Shown here: positions 13,182-20,929 of the stretch, one piece after another
How positions within the stretch are numbered: the first letter of the stretch is position 1
Layout: every line of letters begins with the position of its first letter
NCBI GenBank assembly: GCA_934371505.1
Contig: CAKRNW010000025.1
Coordinates: 1-22,228, forward strand
Reading direction: 5' to 3'
Length of the DNA: 22,228 nucleotides
Source of the DNA: an uncultured Lachnospiraceae bacterium
GTDB lineage: Bacteria > Bacillota > Clostridia > Lachnospirales > Lachnospiraceae
Program-made: the position numbers and the translations under genes
The notes under the pieces: generated by a model
Told to the model about the DNA's origin: nothing
Database searches by the model: none
The model's input: only the letters and a program-made list of their open reading frames with translations

Positions 13182-14771
13182 CTATTTATCCCTTTCTCCG
13201 GTCTTTTTATATTCATTAGGGCTTAGACCGGTAACCTTCTTAAAAACAGTGGAAAAGTATGCAAAATTGTCAAATCCCACAAGCTGTGCCACTTCGCTGA
13301 CCCTCACATTTCCCGCCAAAAGTCTTTTAGCTTCCTGTATTCGTAGTTGGTAAATATAATCTTTAATGTTGATTCCCTCTGCCTTTTTAAATATCTTTGC
13401 AAGATATTCCGGGGTCAAATACACAGCAGCTGCCACCTGACTTCTCCCAATATCTTCTGTATAGTGCTTGGCAATATAACATTTCGCAATTTGGATGACA
13501 TTGTCAGATTTCTGGATTTCTTTTACATATTCCAGTGTCCTCTGCACCATATGATTCCCCCACTTCAAAAAATCAACAGCCGAATTCTGTGCTTTATTCC
13601 GAAGTTTAAGAGCATGGTCATTGTGAAATAGCTCATCTGCCCAGATTCCATTTTTGTATAAATAGACATAGGCAGCCTGAGTAACATTGGTCTGTAGGGT
13701 CATCAAAGCAGAGGGGCTTAGTTTCTGATTTCTGGTAAGCTGTTCCAATAATTTTTTTAGGTAGTTCATGACACCAAGCTGATTTTCTTCTACCAGATAC
13801 TGCTCCAGTTCCTTCAGATTCATGTCTATTTTTTCATGAGGCTGGGACACTTCCCATTCTTCTTTCGAGAGTACTTTTCCCCTTTTTAGCATATTCTCTG
13901 CATCATATTTTAGTATTGTTTTTCTTGCTCCTGCCAAGTCCTCCAGTTTAAGTGGATTTGTCAGATAGCAGGTCATTCCACATCCAAACCATTTATCGCA
14001 CAACTGAAGCAGACATTTTCCAGCATCCTCTGCCCTTTCCTTTTCGCCTCCAGGATAGACCTCCATTAAACAAAAAACATCTTCTGTATTCTCATGTAAA
14101 ATGTTGATTTCCTCTTCCTGTCCCTCCAGAATTTCGCAGCCTAATTTTTTCAAAGTATATTCCAGTGTCTGGTTATCCCATTCCTCCCAGGCACTTTCAT
14201 ATTTTCTGGAGCATGCCACCAGTAACATCCAGGTTTCCTCTTTCAGTGTCAGATTCCTCTTATGTAATTCCTTCTCAATATGGTCTCTCTGCGACGGAAT
14301 CTGTTCCAGCAGCAGGTCTCTCCAAAAACCATATCTGATATGTTCTTCACTTTCCTCCCATAATTCCCGGTACTTCTCCGCATCCATAAGCTTCTGTTTT
14401 CTCTCTATTTTATTTATTATTTTATAAAGCTCATGCTCCAGTTTTTCCGGCACAAAAGGTTTCGTCAAATAGGCTGCTGCTTCATACCTCATGGCATAAA
14501 CAGCAAATTCAAAGCTTTCATGGCAGGTCAAATACAGGAATTCACTACCGAATCCCTTGTCTCTCGCCCATTGAATTAAATCCAACCCACTTCCCATGGG
14601 CATTTCAATATCGCATACCACAATATCTATGGGTTCCTCTGTTAATATCTTTTTAGCTCCTGCAATCTCGTATGCATATAGTACCTTTTCTATGCCGAGA
14701 TTCTTCCAATTCAAAGAGCGTATAATTATATCCACAATATTGCTATCATCATCTACAATCAAAGCGTTCAT
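13182..14771 (-). CDS. AraC-type two-component response regulator, YesN type
   Basis: This is a DNA-binding regulator paired with the adjacent sensor kinase. The 529-residue product has a receiver domain at 1-125, with acidic residues VDDD at 6-9, phosphoacceptor Asp54 in VVCDIEMP, LYLT and the conserved lysine in YLTKPF. A long middle region (about 130-420) may contain coiled coil. An AraC double helix-turn-helix closes the protein at about 426-525, with the signature VAQLVGFDNFAYFSTVFKK. The ATG is preceded by GAGGAAAG, about 5 bases away, and lies 13 bp after the kinase gene. By its location it probably activates the downstream importer genes; this is standard for YesMN-type pairs but is inferred here. 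Confidence 0.94.
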   Translation of the reverse strand: MNALIVDDDSNIVDIIIRSLNWKNLGIEKVLYAYEIAGAKKILTEEPIDIVVCDIEMPMGSGLDLIQWARDKGFGSEFLYLTCHESFEFAVYAMRYEAAAYLTKPFVPEKLEHELYKIINKIERKQKLMDAEKYRELWEESEEHIRYGFWRDLLLEQIPSQRDHIEKELHKRNLTLKEETWMLLVACSRKYESAWEEWDNQTLEYTLKKLGCEILEGQEEEINILHENTEDVFCLMEVYPGGEKERAEDAGKCLLQLCDKWFGCGMTCYLTNPLKLEDLAGARKTILKYDAENMLKRGKVLSKEEWEVSQPHEKIDMNLKELEQYLVEENQLGVMNYLKKLLEQLTRNQKLSPSALMTLQTNVTQAAYVYLYKNGIWADELFHNDHALKLRNKAQNSAVDFLKWGNHMVQRTLEYVKEIQKSDNVIQIAKCYIAKHYTEDIGRSQVAAAVYLTPEYLAKIFKKAEGINIKDYIYQLRIQEAKRLLAGNVRVSEVAQLVGFDNFAYFSTVFKKVTGLSPNEYKKTGERDK

Positions 14772-14784
14772 ATCGTCTTTCCTC

Positions 14785-16443
14785 TTATATAACTGGCTTT
14801 TGCAGAAAATATATGGTTATTCTTGTTCCTCTACTCAAATTTTCATACTGTATCAGATCAGAGTCTCCATACATGATTTCCATGGTTTTGTCCACATTAT
14901 AAAGCCCTACTCCATGACCATTTTGACTATTTATTTTCCGTTCTCCCTTAATAACCTCATCAGGAAATGAAGCACCATCATCCTCTATCGTTACTTTTAA
15001 GTTCTCCTGCCCTTTCCGCATTACCTTTTCCATTGAAATGTAAATAGACAGAATACTTCCCATCTTCACAGAATGTTTATATTTGTTTTCCAAAAAAGTG
15101 TGCAGAAGCATTTGTGGTATCGGCCATTGCATCAATTCATTCTTTTTGTCTATAAAGCAGAACACACAACCCGGATATAGCATTTCCTGTAATTCCACAT
15201 ATCTCTCCAAATGTTGTAATTCCTCTGCGATGGGAACTGTGTGTAATCCTGCTTTAAACATATAGCGAATATTATCAGATAGTGCTGCAATATAGGTTCT
15301 AATATCTTCATTCCGATTATCAAAACTCATACTATGAATCGTAGAAATTGCATTTAGGAAAAAATGTGGTTTTATCTGCATCTGAAAATATTTAAGTTCT
15401 GTTTCTTTTTGTCGAAGCTGCCTCTCATATTCGCTAATCTTTAATTCCACGATAGTATCCATCATGGAATTAAATGCTTCATTTAAAACACCAAATTCCT
15501 GATTTTTGCATTTAATATTAACGCGGTGTTGATAATCTCCGTTTTGAATATATTGTATGGTGTACATCAATGCCTTGATTGGCTGGAAGATCTCTTCTCT
15601 GACATAGCAATACAGCCATATCAGCAATGTGATCATCAACAAAACAATAGTTATCATTGAAACAGGTAAAAAGGGGATTTGATTCTTGATTGTGCTTTTC
15701 TCCACTGTGCACACCAGCATCAAATTATAGTTTCCTATTTCTCTTTTCCAGATGTTTGTCTGTTTTCCCCCTGTGCATTTTTCTCCGAAAATCTCCGTTC
15801 CTTCCAAATCTTCCAGTGCTAGTTTCCTGTTCGTATCATGTTCCAGTTTTCCTACCTGATTCAAAAAGGTTTCTGCTTTAATCCAAGCTGCAGCAGAATA
15901 GTCCTGAGTATCATAACTACGCACCAAATACTTCTCTTCTTCAATCACAACGCTAATCCAGCCTTGTGTTCCCGTAGGCATTTTCCCTCCCTCTTTTCGC
16001 TCTTCTCTTCTGGCATTCATATACTCTATTATGTCATCACGATCTTTTACCATTAAACGAGCACTGGCATCTGATACATCATTTCTAAAGTTTCCAATTG
16101 CTACCAGCATATCTACCGCATCATTATTGGAACGCAAACGCTTTATAATATCCAAAAGTTCCGTTGTCGCATAATACCTATCTGCTTCATCCTCACTGGA
16201 TAATTGCTCCAGTGCCTTCTGTTCCTGAGCAATTGATAACAAATTATTATCTGTAGAGTATAGACTATATTCAAGGTTTGTCGCATAAATATTTAACAGC
16301 TGCTGAATTTCTTTCTGCTGATTATCAGCTAAGACACCGCTAGTATATCTCCATAATGTCACCAGAATAATTCCGCTTAGTATTAAAAGACCACTCATAA
16401 AGACTATTATTTTTATAATCATGGAATTTCTTCTACACTGCAT
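14785..16443 (-). CDS. sensor histidine kinase, YesM type
   Basis: This is a membrane sensor that phosphorylates the adjacent response regulator in response to an extracellular signal, probably a sugar. The 552-residue product has membrane segments at about 10-31 and 257-281 enclosing an extracytoplasmic sensor region of about 225 residues. A HAMP linker follows at about 282-335. The His_kinase motif QIKPHFFLN has His360 as the likely phosphoacceptor. An N-box variant, FLENKYKHS, and a G-box, GHGVGLYNV, mark the C-terminal ATPase domain. GAGGTGG lies 5 bases before the ATG. It is the first gene of the regulator-NIF3 unit and is preceded by an extended -10. The sensor domain is too diverged to name the ligand. 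Confidence 0.95.
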   Translation of the reverse strand: MQCRRNSMIIKIIVFMSGLLILSGIILVTLWRYTSGVLADNQQKEIQQLLNIYATNLEYSLYSTDNNLLSIAQEQKALEQLSSEDEADRYYATTELLDIIKRLRSNNDAVDMLVAIGNFRNDVSDASARLMVKDRDDIIEYMNARREERKEGGKMPTGTQGWISVVIEEEKYLVRSYDTQDYSAAAWIKAETFLNQVGKLEHDTNRKLALEDLEGTEIFGEKCTGGKQTNIWKREIGNYNLMLVCTVEKSTIKNQIPFLPVSMITIVLLMITLLIWLYCYVREEIFQPIKALMYTIQYIQNGDYQHRVNIKCKNQEFGVLNEAFNSMMDTIVELKISEYERQLRQKETELKYFQMQIKPHFFLNAISTIHSMSFDNRNEDIRTYIAALSDNIRYMFKAGLHTVPIAEELQHLERYVELQEMLYPGCVFCFIDKKNELMQWPIPQMLLHTFLENKYKHSVKMGSILSIYISMEKVMRKGQENLKVTIEDDGASFPDEVIKGERKINSQNGHGVGLYNVDKTMEIMYGDSDLIQYENLSRGTRITIYFLQKPVI

Positions 16444-16468
16444 TTAATCCACCTCTTATGCTACTTGG

Positions 16469-16477
16469 AGTATAACA
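16469..16477 (-). promoter_or_regulatory. extended -10 promoter of the sensor-kinase operon
   Basis: TGTTATACT on the minus strand (TGn plus TATACT) lies 25 bases before the kinase start codon. The -35 position is a purine-rich A/G run without consensus. Farther upstream are two TGACTTAT repeats that could bind an activator. Confidence 0.55.
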
Positions 16478-16535
16478 ATTTTTCTTTTTTCTTTCTTTTC
16501 ATTTTAAGGAATGTATTTTCTATTTCAAGATAATC

Positions 16536-16557
16536 TGACTTATCTATGTTGACTTAT
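16536..16557. repeat. paired TGACTTAT direct repeats
   Basis: TGACTTAT occurs at 16536-16543 and again at 16550-16557, 14 bp apart, in the otherwise gene-free stretch upstream of the kinase promoter. Closely spaced direct repeats of this size can be regulator binding sites; the regulator is unknown. Confidence 0.4.
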
Positions 16558-16664
16558 ATCATTTCTCTTTTTATGATAGCGTACATCCTTTCATCACCAC
16601 CAAAACAGTGCTAAAGAAGGATTTGAACCCCATTCAAGAGAGATTCTTGAAAATTATACGATCA

Positions 16665-16704
16665 ACAAAAAGACCTTCAACCCATTTCCAGATTGAAGGT
16701 CTTT
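16665..16704 (-). terminator. Rho-independent terminator of hup
   Basis: A perfect 12-bp inverted repeat, AAAGACCTTCAA (16669-16680) and TTGAAGGTCTTT (16693-16704), is followed on the minus strand by a T run. It lies about 50 bp beyond the hup stop and isolates hup from the sensor-kinase cassette. The wider 16444-16755 gap holds no gene I can support, only this terminator, small hairpins, the promoter and the direct repeats. Confidence 0.9.
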
Positions 16705-16706
16705 CC

Positions 16707-16726
16707 ATGCAGGACAGTTCCTGCAT
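16707..16726 (-). other. short perfect hairpin between hup and its terminator
   Basis: ATGCAGGA and TCCTGCAT form an 8-bp stem with loop CAGT in the hup 3' untranslated region, directly before the main terminator. It may protect the mRNA 3' end; it lacks its own T run on the minus strand. Confidence 0.6.
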
Positions 16727-16755
16727 TCTTTTTCAGTTAAGCGTATTAACAAAAA

Positions 16756-17028
16756 TTAGTTTAAGGAATCCTTTAAAGCTTTACCAGCTTTGAATTTAGG
16801 AGCCTTGGAAGCTGCAATCTTCATAACTTCGCCGCTCTGAGGATTTCTTCCTTCTCTGGCAGCTCTCTCGGATACTTCAAAAGTGCCGAAACCAACTAAC
16901 TGAACCTTTCCGCCTTTTTTTAACTCGTCTGCAACAACATCAGTGAATGCCTTTAAAGCTTTCTCTGCATCTTTCTTGGATAATCCAGCCTGGTCAGCCA
17001 TAGCTGCAACTAATTCTGTTTTGTTCAT
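16756..17028 (-). CDS. hup: HU-family DNA-binding protein
   Basis: HU is an abundant nucleoid protein that bends DNA non-specifically as a dimer. The 90-residue product is full length, with the N-terminal MNKTELVAAMADQAGLSKKDAEKAL helix pair, the central signature GFGTFEVSERAAREGRNPQSGE and a basic C-terminal arm. The RNP at the arm tip that intercalates DNA is present. AGGAGG lies 8 bases before the ATG. It has its own strong promoter and terminator, which fits high expression. In related genomes hup directly precedes rqcP; here about 8 kb of other genes have come between them. Confidence 0.98.
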   Translation of the reverse strand: MNKTELVAAMADQAGLSKKDAEKALKAFTDVVADELKKGGKVQLVGFGTFEVSERAAREGRNPQSGEVMKIAASKAPKFKAGKALKDSLN

Positions 17029-17105
17029 TTCGAACTCCTCCTGTAATATGAGTTTTCTATTAATGTTTCGTGATCATGAGTTTCCTCTGAAAAACATCTA
17101 TACTA

Positions 17106-17134
17106 TTTATAGCTGTTTTCTATTGCCTTGTCAA
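17106..17134 (-). promoter_or_regulatory. SigA promoter of hup
   Basis: The minus strand has TTGACA (17134-17129) and TATAAA (17111-17106) with an exact 17-base spacer. The predicted start near 17099 gives a leader of about 70 bases before hup. Confidence 0.88.
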
Positions 17135-17180
17135 GCGATTTAGGCTAATTTAGGGCATTTGTAGCATGTCCGCAGGGCTG

Positions 17181-18551
17181 TCAATTCTCGTTCCCGCTCA
17201 CGCTTCCGGTGGTCAGATCTGCAAAGGAATAACTGATGTCCTTTTGCTCCTCGTCCACCTGGATGGTATAGCTGCGAGTCACATAGCCGTCCTTGCGCAG
17301 GGTAATCACATGACTGCCTGCCACCTTCTTGAAGCTGATGGGGGTAATGCCGATGTAATTGCCATCCACATACAGCTCCACCTTCTCCGGCGCGGTAATC
17401 ATCACGTGATACTGTCCCTGGTCGGTGGTGGAAATCACACTGCCTGTCCCACTGGCGGCGGTGTTTTTGTCACTGTTATTACTGCTGCTGTTTCCGCTGA
17501 CGGTGCTTGTCTTTTCCAGACGGATATCCAGGTTGGCCAGTTCCTCTCCCACGTTGATGTACCGGGTCATGGTGTCATAGCCCTCAGCCCCGGCAATCAT
17601 CTGGTGGATGCCGTACTCTAACTCCAGCGGCGTTTCCACATCCACCAGTCCGCCGTCCACATAAATGCTGGCATTGCCCGGTGTCACGGAAAAGACTACC
17701 CGTCCTATCTTGGTTTCCTCTATCTCAATATCGCCGATATCCAGATCCAGTTCTTCCCCCCGCTTAATGCTGATATTTTTTATTCCCCGGTTGCCGTTGT
17801 TGGTAAGAAGAACCTGATAGTCCCCCTCCGGCACGGTGAGGAGCATGTCCTGGGTGATGGGGCTGATGAGACTTTCTCCCACTTCAATCCAGCCACCTAC
17901 AAAGTAGGTGTCATTTTCCAGCCGGAGATAGCCGTGTCCCTTTTCCACCACGATGCTGTAGACATGCTGCTCGATTCCATTTACCGTCAGCACATCCACA
18001 TCATTGAGATCCATCCAGTCGATGGGTTTTCCCTGGGAAAAAATCAGCGTATCATCTCCGATCTTGTAAGAATCCGTCCCCAGTGTGAGAACCCTGGTAT
18101 TACGGTTGACGGCATATTCTGTCACTTTTTCATAAGTCCATGCCTCCCCGCTACACAGGGACAGAGTGTTCAGCCGTTTTTTATTTTTCAAAAAAGTAAC
18201 CTGTACCAAATCCCCCGCCTTTACCTGAGCGATGGAAAGGGAGGAACCATAGCGGTCAGTAATCCGGGTCGCCTGGCTGTAGTCCAGGGTGTAGTTGCGC
18301 TGTAAATCCGTGTTTCGCAATGTGATGGTCTTTTCTTCCTGATTGACTGCCATCACCACTGCCACCTCATCCATGGAATCATAGCTTCCGGGGATGGAGG
18401 AAGAAAACACGGGCGGCTCCGGTTCGCTCTTCTCCGCCACGGTGGTCTGGGCAGTGTTCCCAAATACTCCCAGTACCCTGAGAGCGTAGCCACACAGCCC
18501 CAATGCCGTCACGATGGTGATTACTAAGATAAATGTTGCGAATTTTTTCAT
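17181..18551 (-). CDS. membrane-anchored PEGA-domain protein
   Basis: PEGA domains are small beta-rich modules found in surface and envelope proteins; they are often linked to sporulation or cell-wall contexts, but the mechanism is unknown. The 456-residue product has an N-terminal uncleaved signal-anchor (about 5-27), a central beta-rich region (60-235) and two clear PEGA repeats. These are at about 284-346 (IYVDGGLVDVETPLEL, GYDTMTRYINV) and 383-445 (LYVDGNYIGITPISF, DGYVTRSYTI), joined by a Ser/Asn/Thr-rich linker (348-380). A degenerate third repeat may lie at 236-277. The ATG overlaps the CotS-family stop by 4 bases, so the two are translationally coupled and share the SigE-like promoter. 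I infer a role in the developing spore envelope. No catalytic motif is visible. Confidence 0.88.
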   Translation of the reverse strand: MKKFATFILVITIVTALGLCGYALRVLGVFGNTAQTTVAEKSEPEPPVFSSSIPGSYDSMDEVAVVMAVNQEEKTITLRNTDLQRNYTLDYSQATRITDRYGSSLSIAQVKAGDLVQVTFLKNKKRLNTLSLCSGEAWTYEKVTEYAVNRNTRVLTLGTDSYKIGDDTLIFSQGKPIDWMDLNDVDVLTVNGIEQHVYSIVVEKGHGYLRLENDTYFVGGWIEVGESLISPITQDMLLTVPEGDYQVLLTNNGNRGIKNISIKRGEELDLDIGDIEIEETKIGRVVFSVTPGNASIYVDGGLVDVETPLELEYGIHQMIAGAEGYDTMTRYINVGEELANLDIRLEKTSTVSGNSSSNNSDKNTAASGTGSVISTTDQGQYHVMITAPEKVELYVDGNYIGITPISFKKVAGSHVITLRKDGYVTRSYTIQVDEEQKDISYSFADLTTGSVSGNEN

Positions 18552-19543
18552 AAATATCTCTCGAATTCCTCTAAAAAGTATTGTTTCTCTGCTTCCTGTG
18601 CCAGAAGATTCTGCAGCTTTTCGCCATTTCTTCCGGGCACCCAGCTTTTTCCTTTATTATAATAGAAGTTGACAATTTTCCAGAACTTCTCCGGATAGGC
18701 AAACCGGTAATACAGCTCACGGAAATCCTCTGCCTCCATGGTCCGTTCCTTCTGATAGTGCTCCACAATCTGGCGGGCACCAGCCACAGACCAGCCATTT
18801 TTCTCAAAAAACTTCCGCATAAAACGGTACAGATCCCGCATCTGGCTGCCGGTGCCACACTTCTCAAAATTGATAACAAAGGCCTCCCGGTCTTTTAAGA
18901 GCAGATTGTGATGCTGCAAGTCCCCGTGGCACACTGCCACCGGTTTCTCCGGCTGGGTTTCCGTGGAATTTTCCATGGGAGAAGCCATGCCTGCTGCCTG
19001 GCGTGCAATCTCTTCTGCCTGGCGGAAAAAGAGCTCATAGTTTTGGGATAAAAATAACTCAAAATCCGTTTTCTGTCCACGATTTTTCAGGAATTTGCGA
19101 ACCTTGCGAAGCTCTCTGCCCCTCTTTTCAAATTCCTGGGAAAGGGTGGGAAGCTGCTGCCCTTCAGTCTCCTGAAGCGGGAGGTGCATCGCCTTGTGCA
19201 GCCGTGCCATCACTTCCGTCATCCGCAGAATTTCTTCCCGGTCGCGGATGTTGCACTCCCGCCCCTCCACATAGGATTTGCACAGATAGGCAGTTCCATC
19301 CGTATCCACCGTGAGAAATTCTCCCTCCTTGTTGGGCAGAATGGTTTCCGCCCCGGTAAATCCTGACTCCCGGATTTGCCGGCACACCTTATCCTGAAAC
19401 AGGATTTTCTCTCTGGGTCCCATGTATTCCTTTAAGATAAACAGACCCTGGGCAGAGTCGCACACAAAGGCATCCCGTCCCCTCCAGGTCCGCAGGATTT
19501 CCAACTCATACTGCTCCAGCAGACTGACAGCGTTGCTATTCAC
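18548..19543 (-). CDS. CotS-family spore coat kinase-like protein
   Basis: CotS, CotI and YutH are spore-coat proteins with an aminoglycoside-phosphotransferase-like kinase fold. The 331-residue product has an N-lobe at about 1-95, with the likely lysine in LFILKEY, and the catalytic loop HGDLQHHN at 206-213. The metal-binding DFD/DWE-type motif reads INFEKCG (224-230), with Asn in place of the usual Asp; this substitution also occurs in the CotS group as I know it. The GTG at 19543 is supported by GGGGGG six bases upstream. It starts a two-gene unit with the PEGA protein and follows a SigE-type promoter, which fits a mother-cell coat protein. Whether it is an active kinase is uncertain. Confidence 0.9.
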   Translation of the reverse strand: MNSNAVSLLEQYELEILRTWRGRDAFVCDSAQGLFILKEYMGPREKILFQDKVCRQIRESGFTGAETILPNKEGEFLTVDTDGTAYLCKSYVEGRECNIRDREEILRMTEVMARLHKAMHLPLQETEGQQLPTLSQEFEKRGRELRKVRKFLKNRGQKTDFELFLSQNYELFFRQAEEIARQAAGMASPMENSTETQPEKPVAVCHGDLQHHNLLLKDREAFVINFEKCGTGSQMRDLYRFMRKFFEKNGWSVAGARQIVEHYQKERTMEAEDFRELYYRFAYPEKFWKIVNFYYNKGKSWVPGRNGEKLQNLLAQEAEKQYFLEEFERYL

Positions 19544-19573
19544 TTGTTTCCCCCCTATGGTTATTTCTAACCT

Positions 19574-19602
19574 ATCTTATGAGGGTGTTATCGTAAATAT
19601 TC
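19574..19602 (-). promoter_or_regulatory. SigE-type promoter of the cotS-PEGA operon
   Basis: The minus strand has GAATATT (19602-19596), a full match to the SigE -35 KMATATT. It is followed after 14 bases by CATAAGAT (19581-19574), 6 of 8 to the -10 CATACAMT. The spacing fits the known 14-15. Transcription would start near 19567, about 24 bases before the GTG. Confidence 0.7.
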
Positions 19603-19609
19603 AAGTGTT

Positions 19610-20929
19610 TTACTGCCGGATGGATTGCAGCAAATACTCCTTATTATTATGCTCCGGGTGTTCCAGCACATCCTGGAGCATTTCGTTAAGGATTCTGCCC
19701 AGTTCCGGTCCCGGCGCACAGCCTGCCCGGATTAAATCCCTGCCGGTCACTGCCAGGTCTTTTAAGGACAGACATTCTCTGTCTTTCAGAATCTCCCGGT
19801 AAAGTTTCTCCACCTTAGCGATCCACTCCAGCTTTTCCTCCCGCTCATAAAGGCTCTGCGCCATGGTGTCTGCCTCTTTTACCTGTAACAGCATGGGAAA
19901 AAGATCCTCTCCCACCTTCCACACAGCCCGGCGCACGCTGCGCCGCTCCGCAGGAAAACGGTAATCGTGAAAGCCAATCAGCCGGGAGACAATGCGGATC
20001 GTCTCGTTGTCAAATTTCAGACGACGCAGAATCACCTTCGCCATCTCCTCGCTGGCCTCCTGGTGCCCGTGGAAATGATCGATGCCCTGCTCGTCCGTCT
20101 TTTTCTTTTCCGGCTTGGCGATGTCATGTAACAGCATGGCAAGCCGGAGATAGCGGTTGGAGGAAACGGCAAGCATGCTGTGCAGCATATGCTCCCCCAC
20201 GGTGTAGCAGTGATGGGGATTGTGCTGTTCCGTCTCCATGCAAAGGTCAAATTCCGGCAAAACCACTCTGGTGATACCGGTTTCATAAGCCACCCTCAGA
20301 TAGTCAGGGTGCATGGACTCCACCAATTTCACAAGCTCCACCTGGATCCGCTCCGCGCTGACATGGGTCAGATTGGGCGCCAGTTTCCGGATGGCAGCCT
20401 TCGTGGCAGGCTCAATCTCATATCCTAACTGGGCAGAGAACCGCACTGCCCGCATCATCCGCAGGGCATCCTCGGAAAACCGTTCCTCCGGGCTTCCCAC
20501 ACAGCGGATGATACCCTCGTCCAAATCCTCCATGCCGCCGAATTCGTCAATAATGCCCGCTCTGGGATTCCACGCCATGGCGTTGATGGTAAAATCCCGG
20601 CGTTTCAAATCCTCGGTGAGCAGGGGGGTGAAAATCACTTCCTTGGGATGACGGCTATCCTCATACTCCCCGTCAATCCGGTAGGTGGTCACCTCATAGC
20701 CCACATGCTCCAGCATCACCGTCACAGTGCCGTGCCGGATACCGGTGTCGATGGTATGGGAAAAGAGTGCCTTCACCTGCTCCGGGCGGGCAGAGGTGGT
20801 GATGTCCCAGTCGCTGGGATTCCGCCCCAGCAGGCTGTCACGGACACAGCCGCCCACCGCGTAGGCCTCAAAGCCCGCCTGCTCCAGTGTCTCTATGATT
20901 TTCATTACAGAAATAGGTGCATCTATCAT
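19610..20929 (-). CDS. cca: CCA-adding tRNA nucleotidyltransferase, class II
   Basis: This enzyme adds or repairs the 3' CCA of tRNAs using CTP and ATP, without a nucleic acid template. The 439-residue product has the N-terminal nucleotidyltransferase motif GGCVRD (26-31), the catalytic pair in DWD (Asp40, Asp42) and the RRDFTINAM motif (110-118). The ERFSEDALRMMRAVRF segment (149-164) is also present. The C-terminal part carries an HD domain: the LLHDIAKP motif has His268 and Asp269, and the HFHGHQEAS segment is at 285-293. HD-containing versions usually have extra phosphohydrolase activity. The ATG overlaps the HAD gene stop by 4 bases. AAGGAG lies about 14 bases upstream, rather far, so coupling from the upstream gene is likely. 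Confidence 0.96.
   Translation of the reverse strand: MIDAPISVMKIIETLEQAGFEAYAVGGCVRDSLLGRNPSDWDITTSARPEQVKALFSHTIDTGIRHGTVTVMLEHVGYEVTTYRIDGEYEDSRHPKEVIFTPLLTEDLKRRDFTINAMAWNPRAGIIDEFGGMEDLDEGIIRCVGSPEERFSEDALRMMRAVRFSAQLGYEIEPATKAAIRKLAPNLTHVSAERIQVELVKLVESMHPDYLRVAYETGITRVVLPEFDLCMETEQHNPHHCYTVGEHMLHSMLAVSSNRYLRLAMLLHDIAKPEKKKTDEQGIDHFHGHQEASEEMAKVILRRLKFDNETIRIVSRLIGFHDYRFPAERRSVRRAVWKVGEDLFPMLLQVKEADTMAQSLYEREEKLEWIAKVEKLYREILKDRECLSLKDLAVTGRDLIRAGCAPGPELGRILNEMLQDVLEHPEHNNKEYLLQSIRQ

Noticed and set aside
16610..16690. Functional tRNA gene on the minus strand
   Set aside because: Only a T-arm-like segment is present. There is no matching 5' acceptor strand, D-arm or anticodon arm at the right distance.
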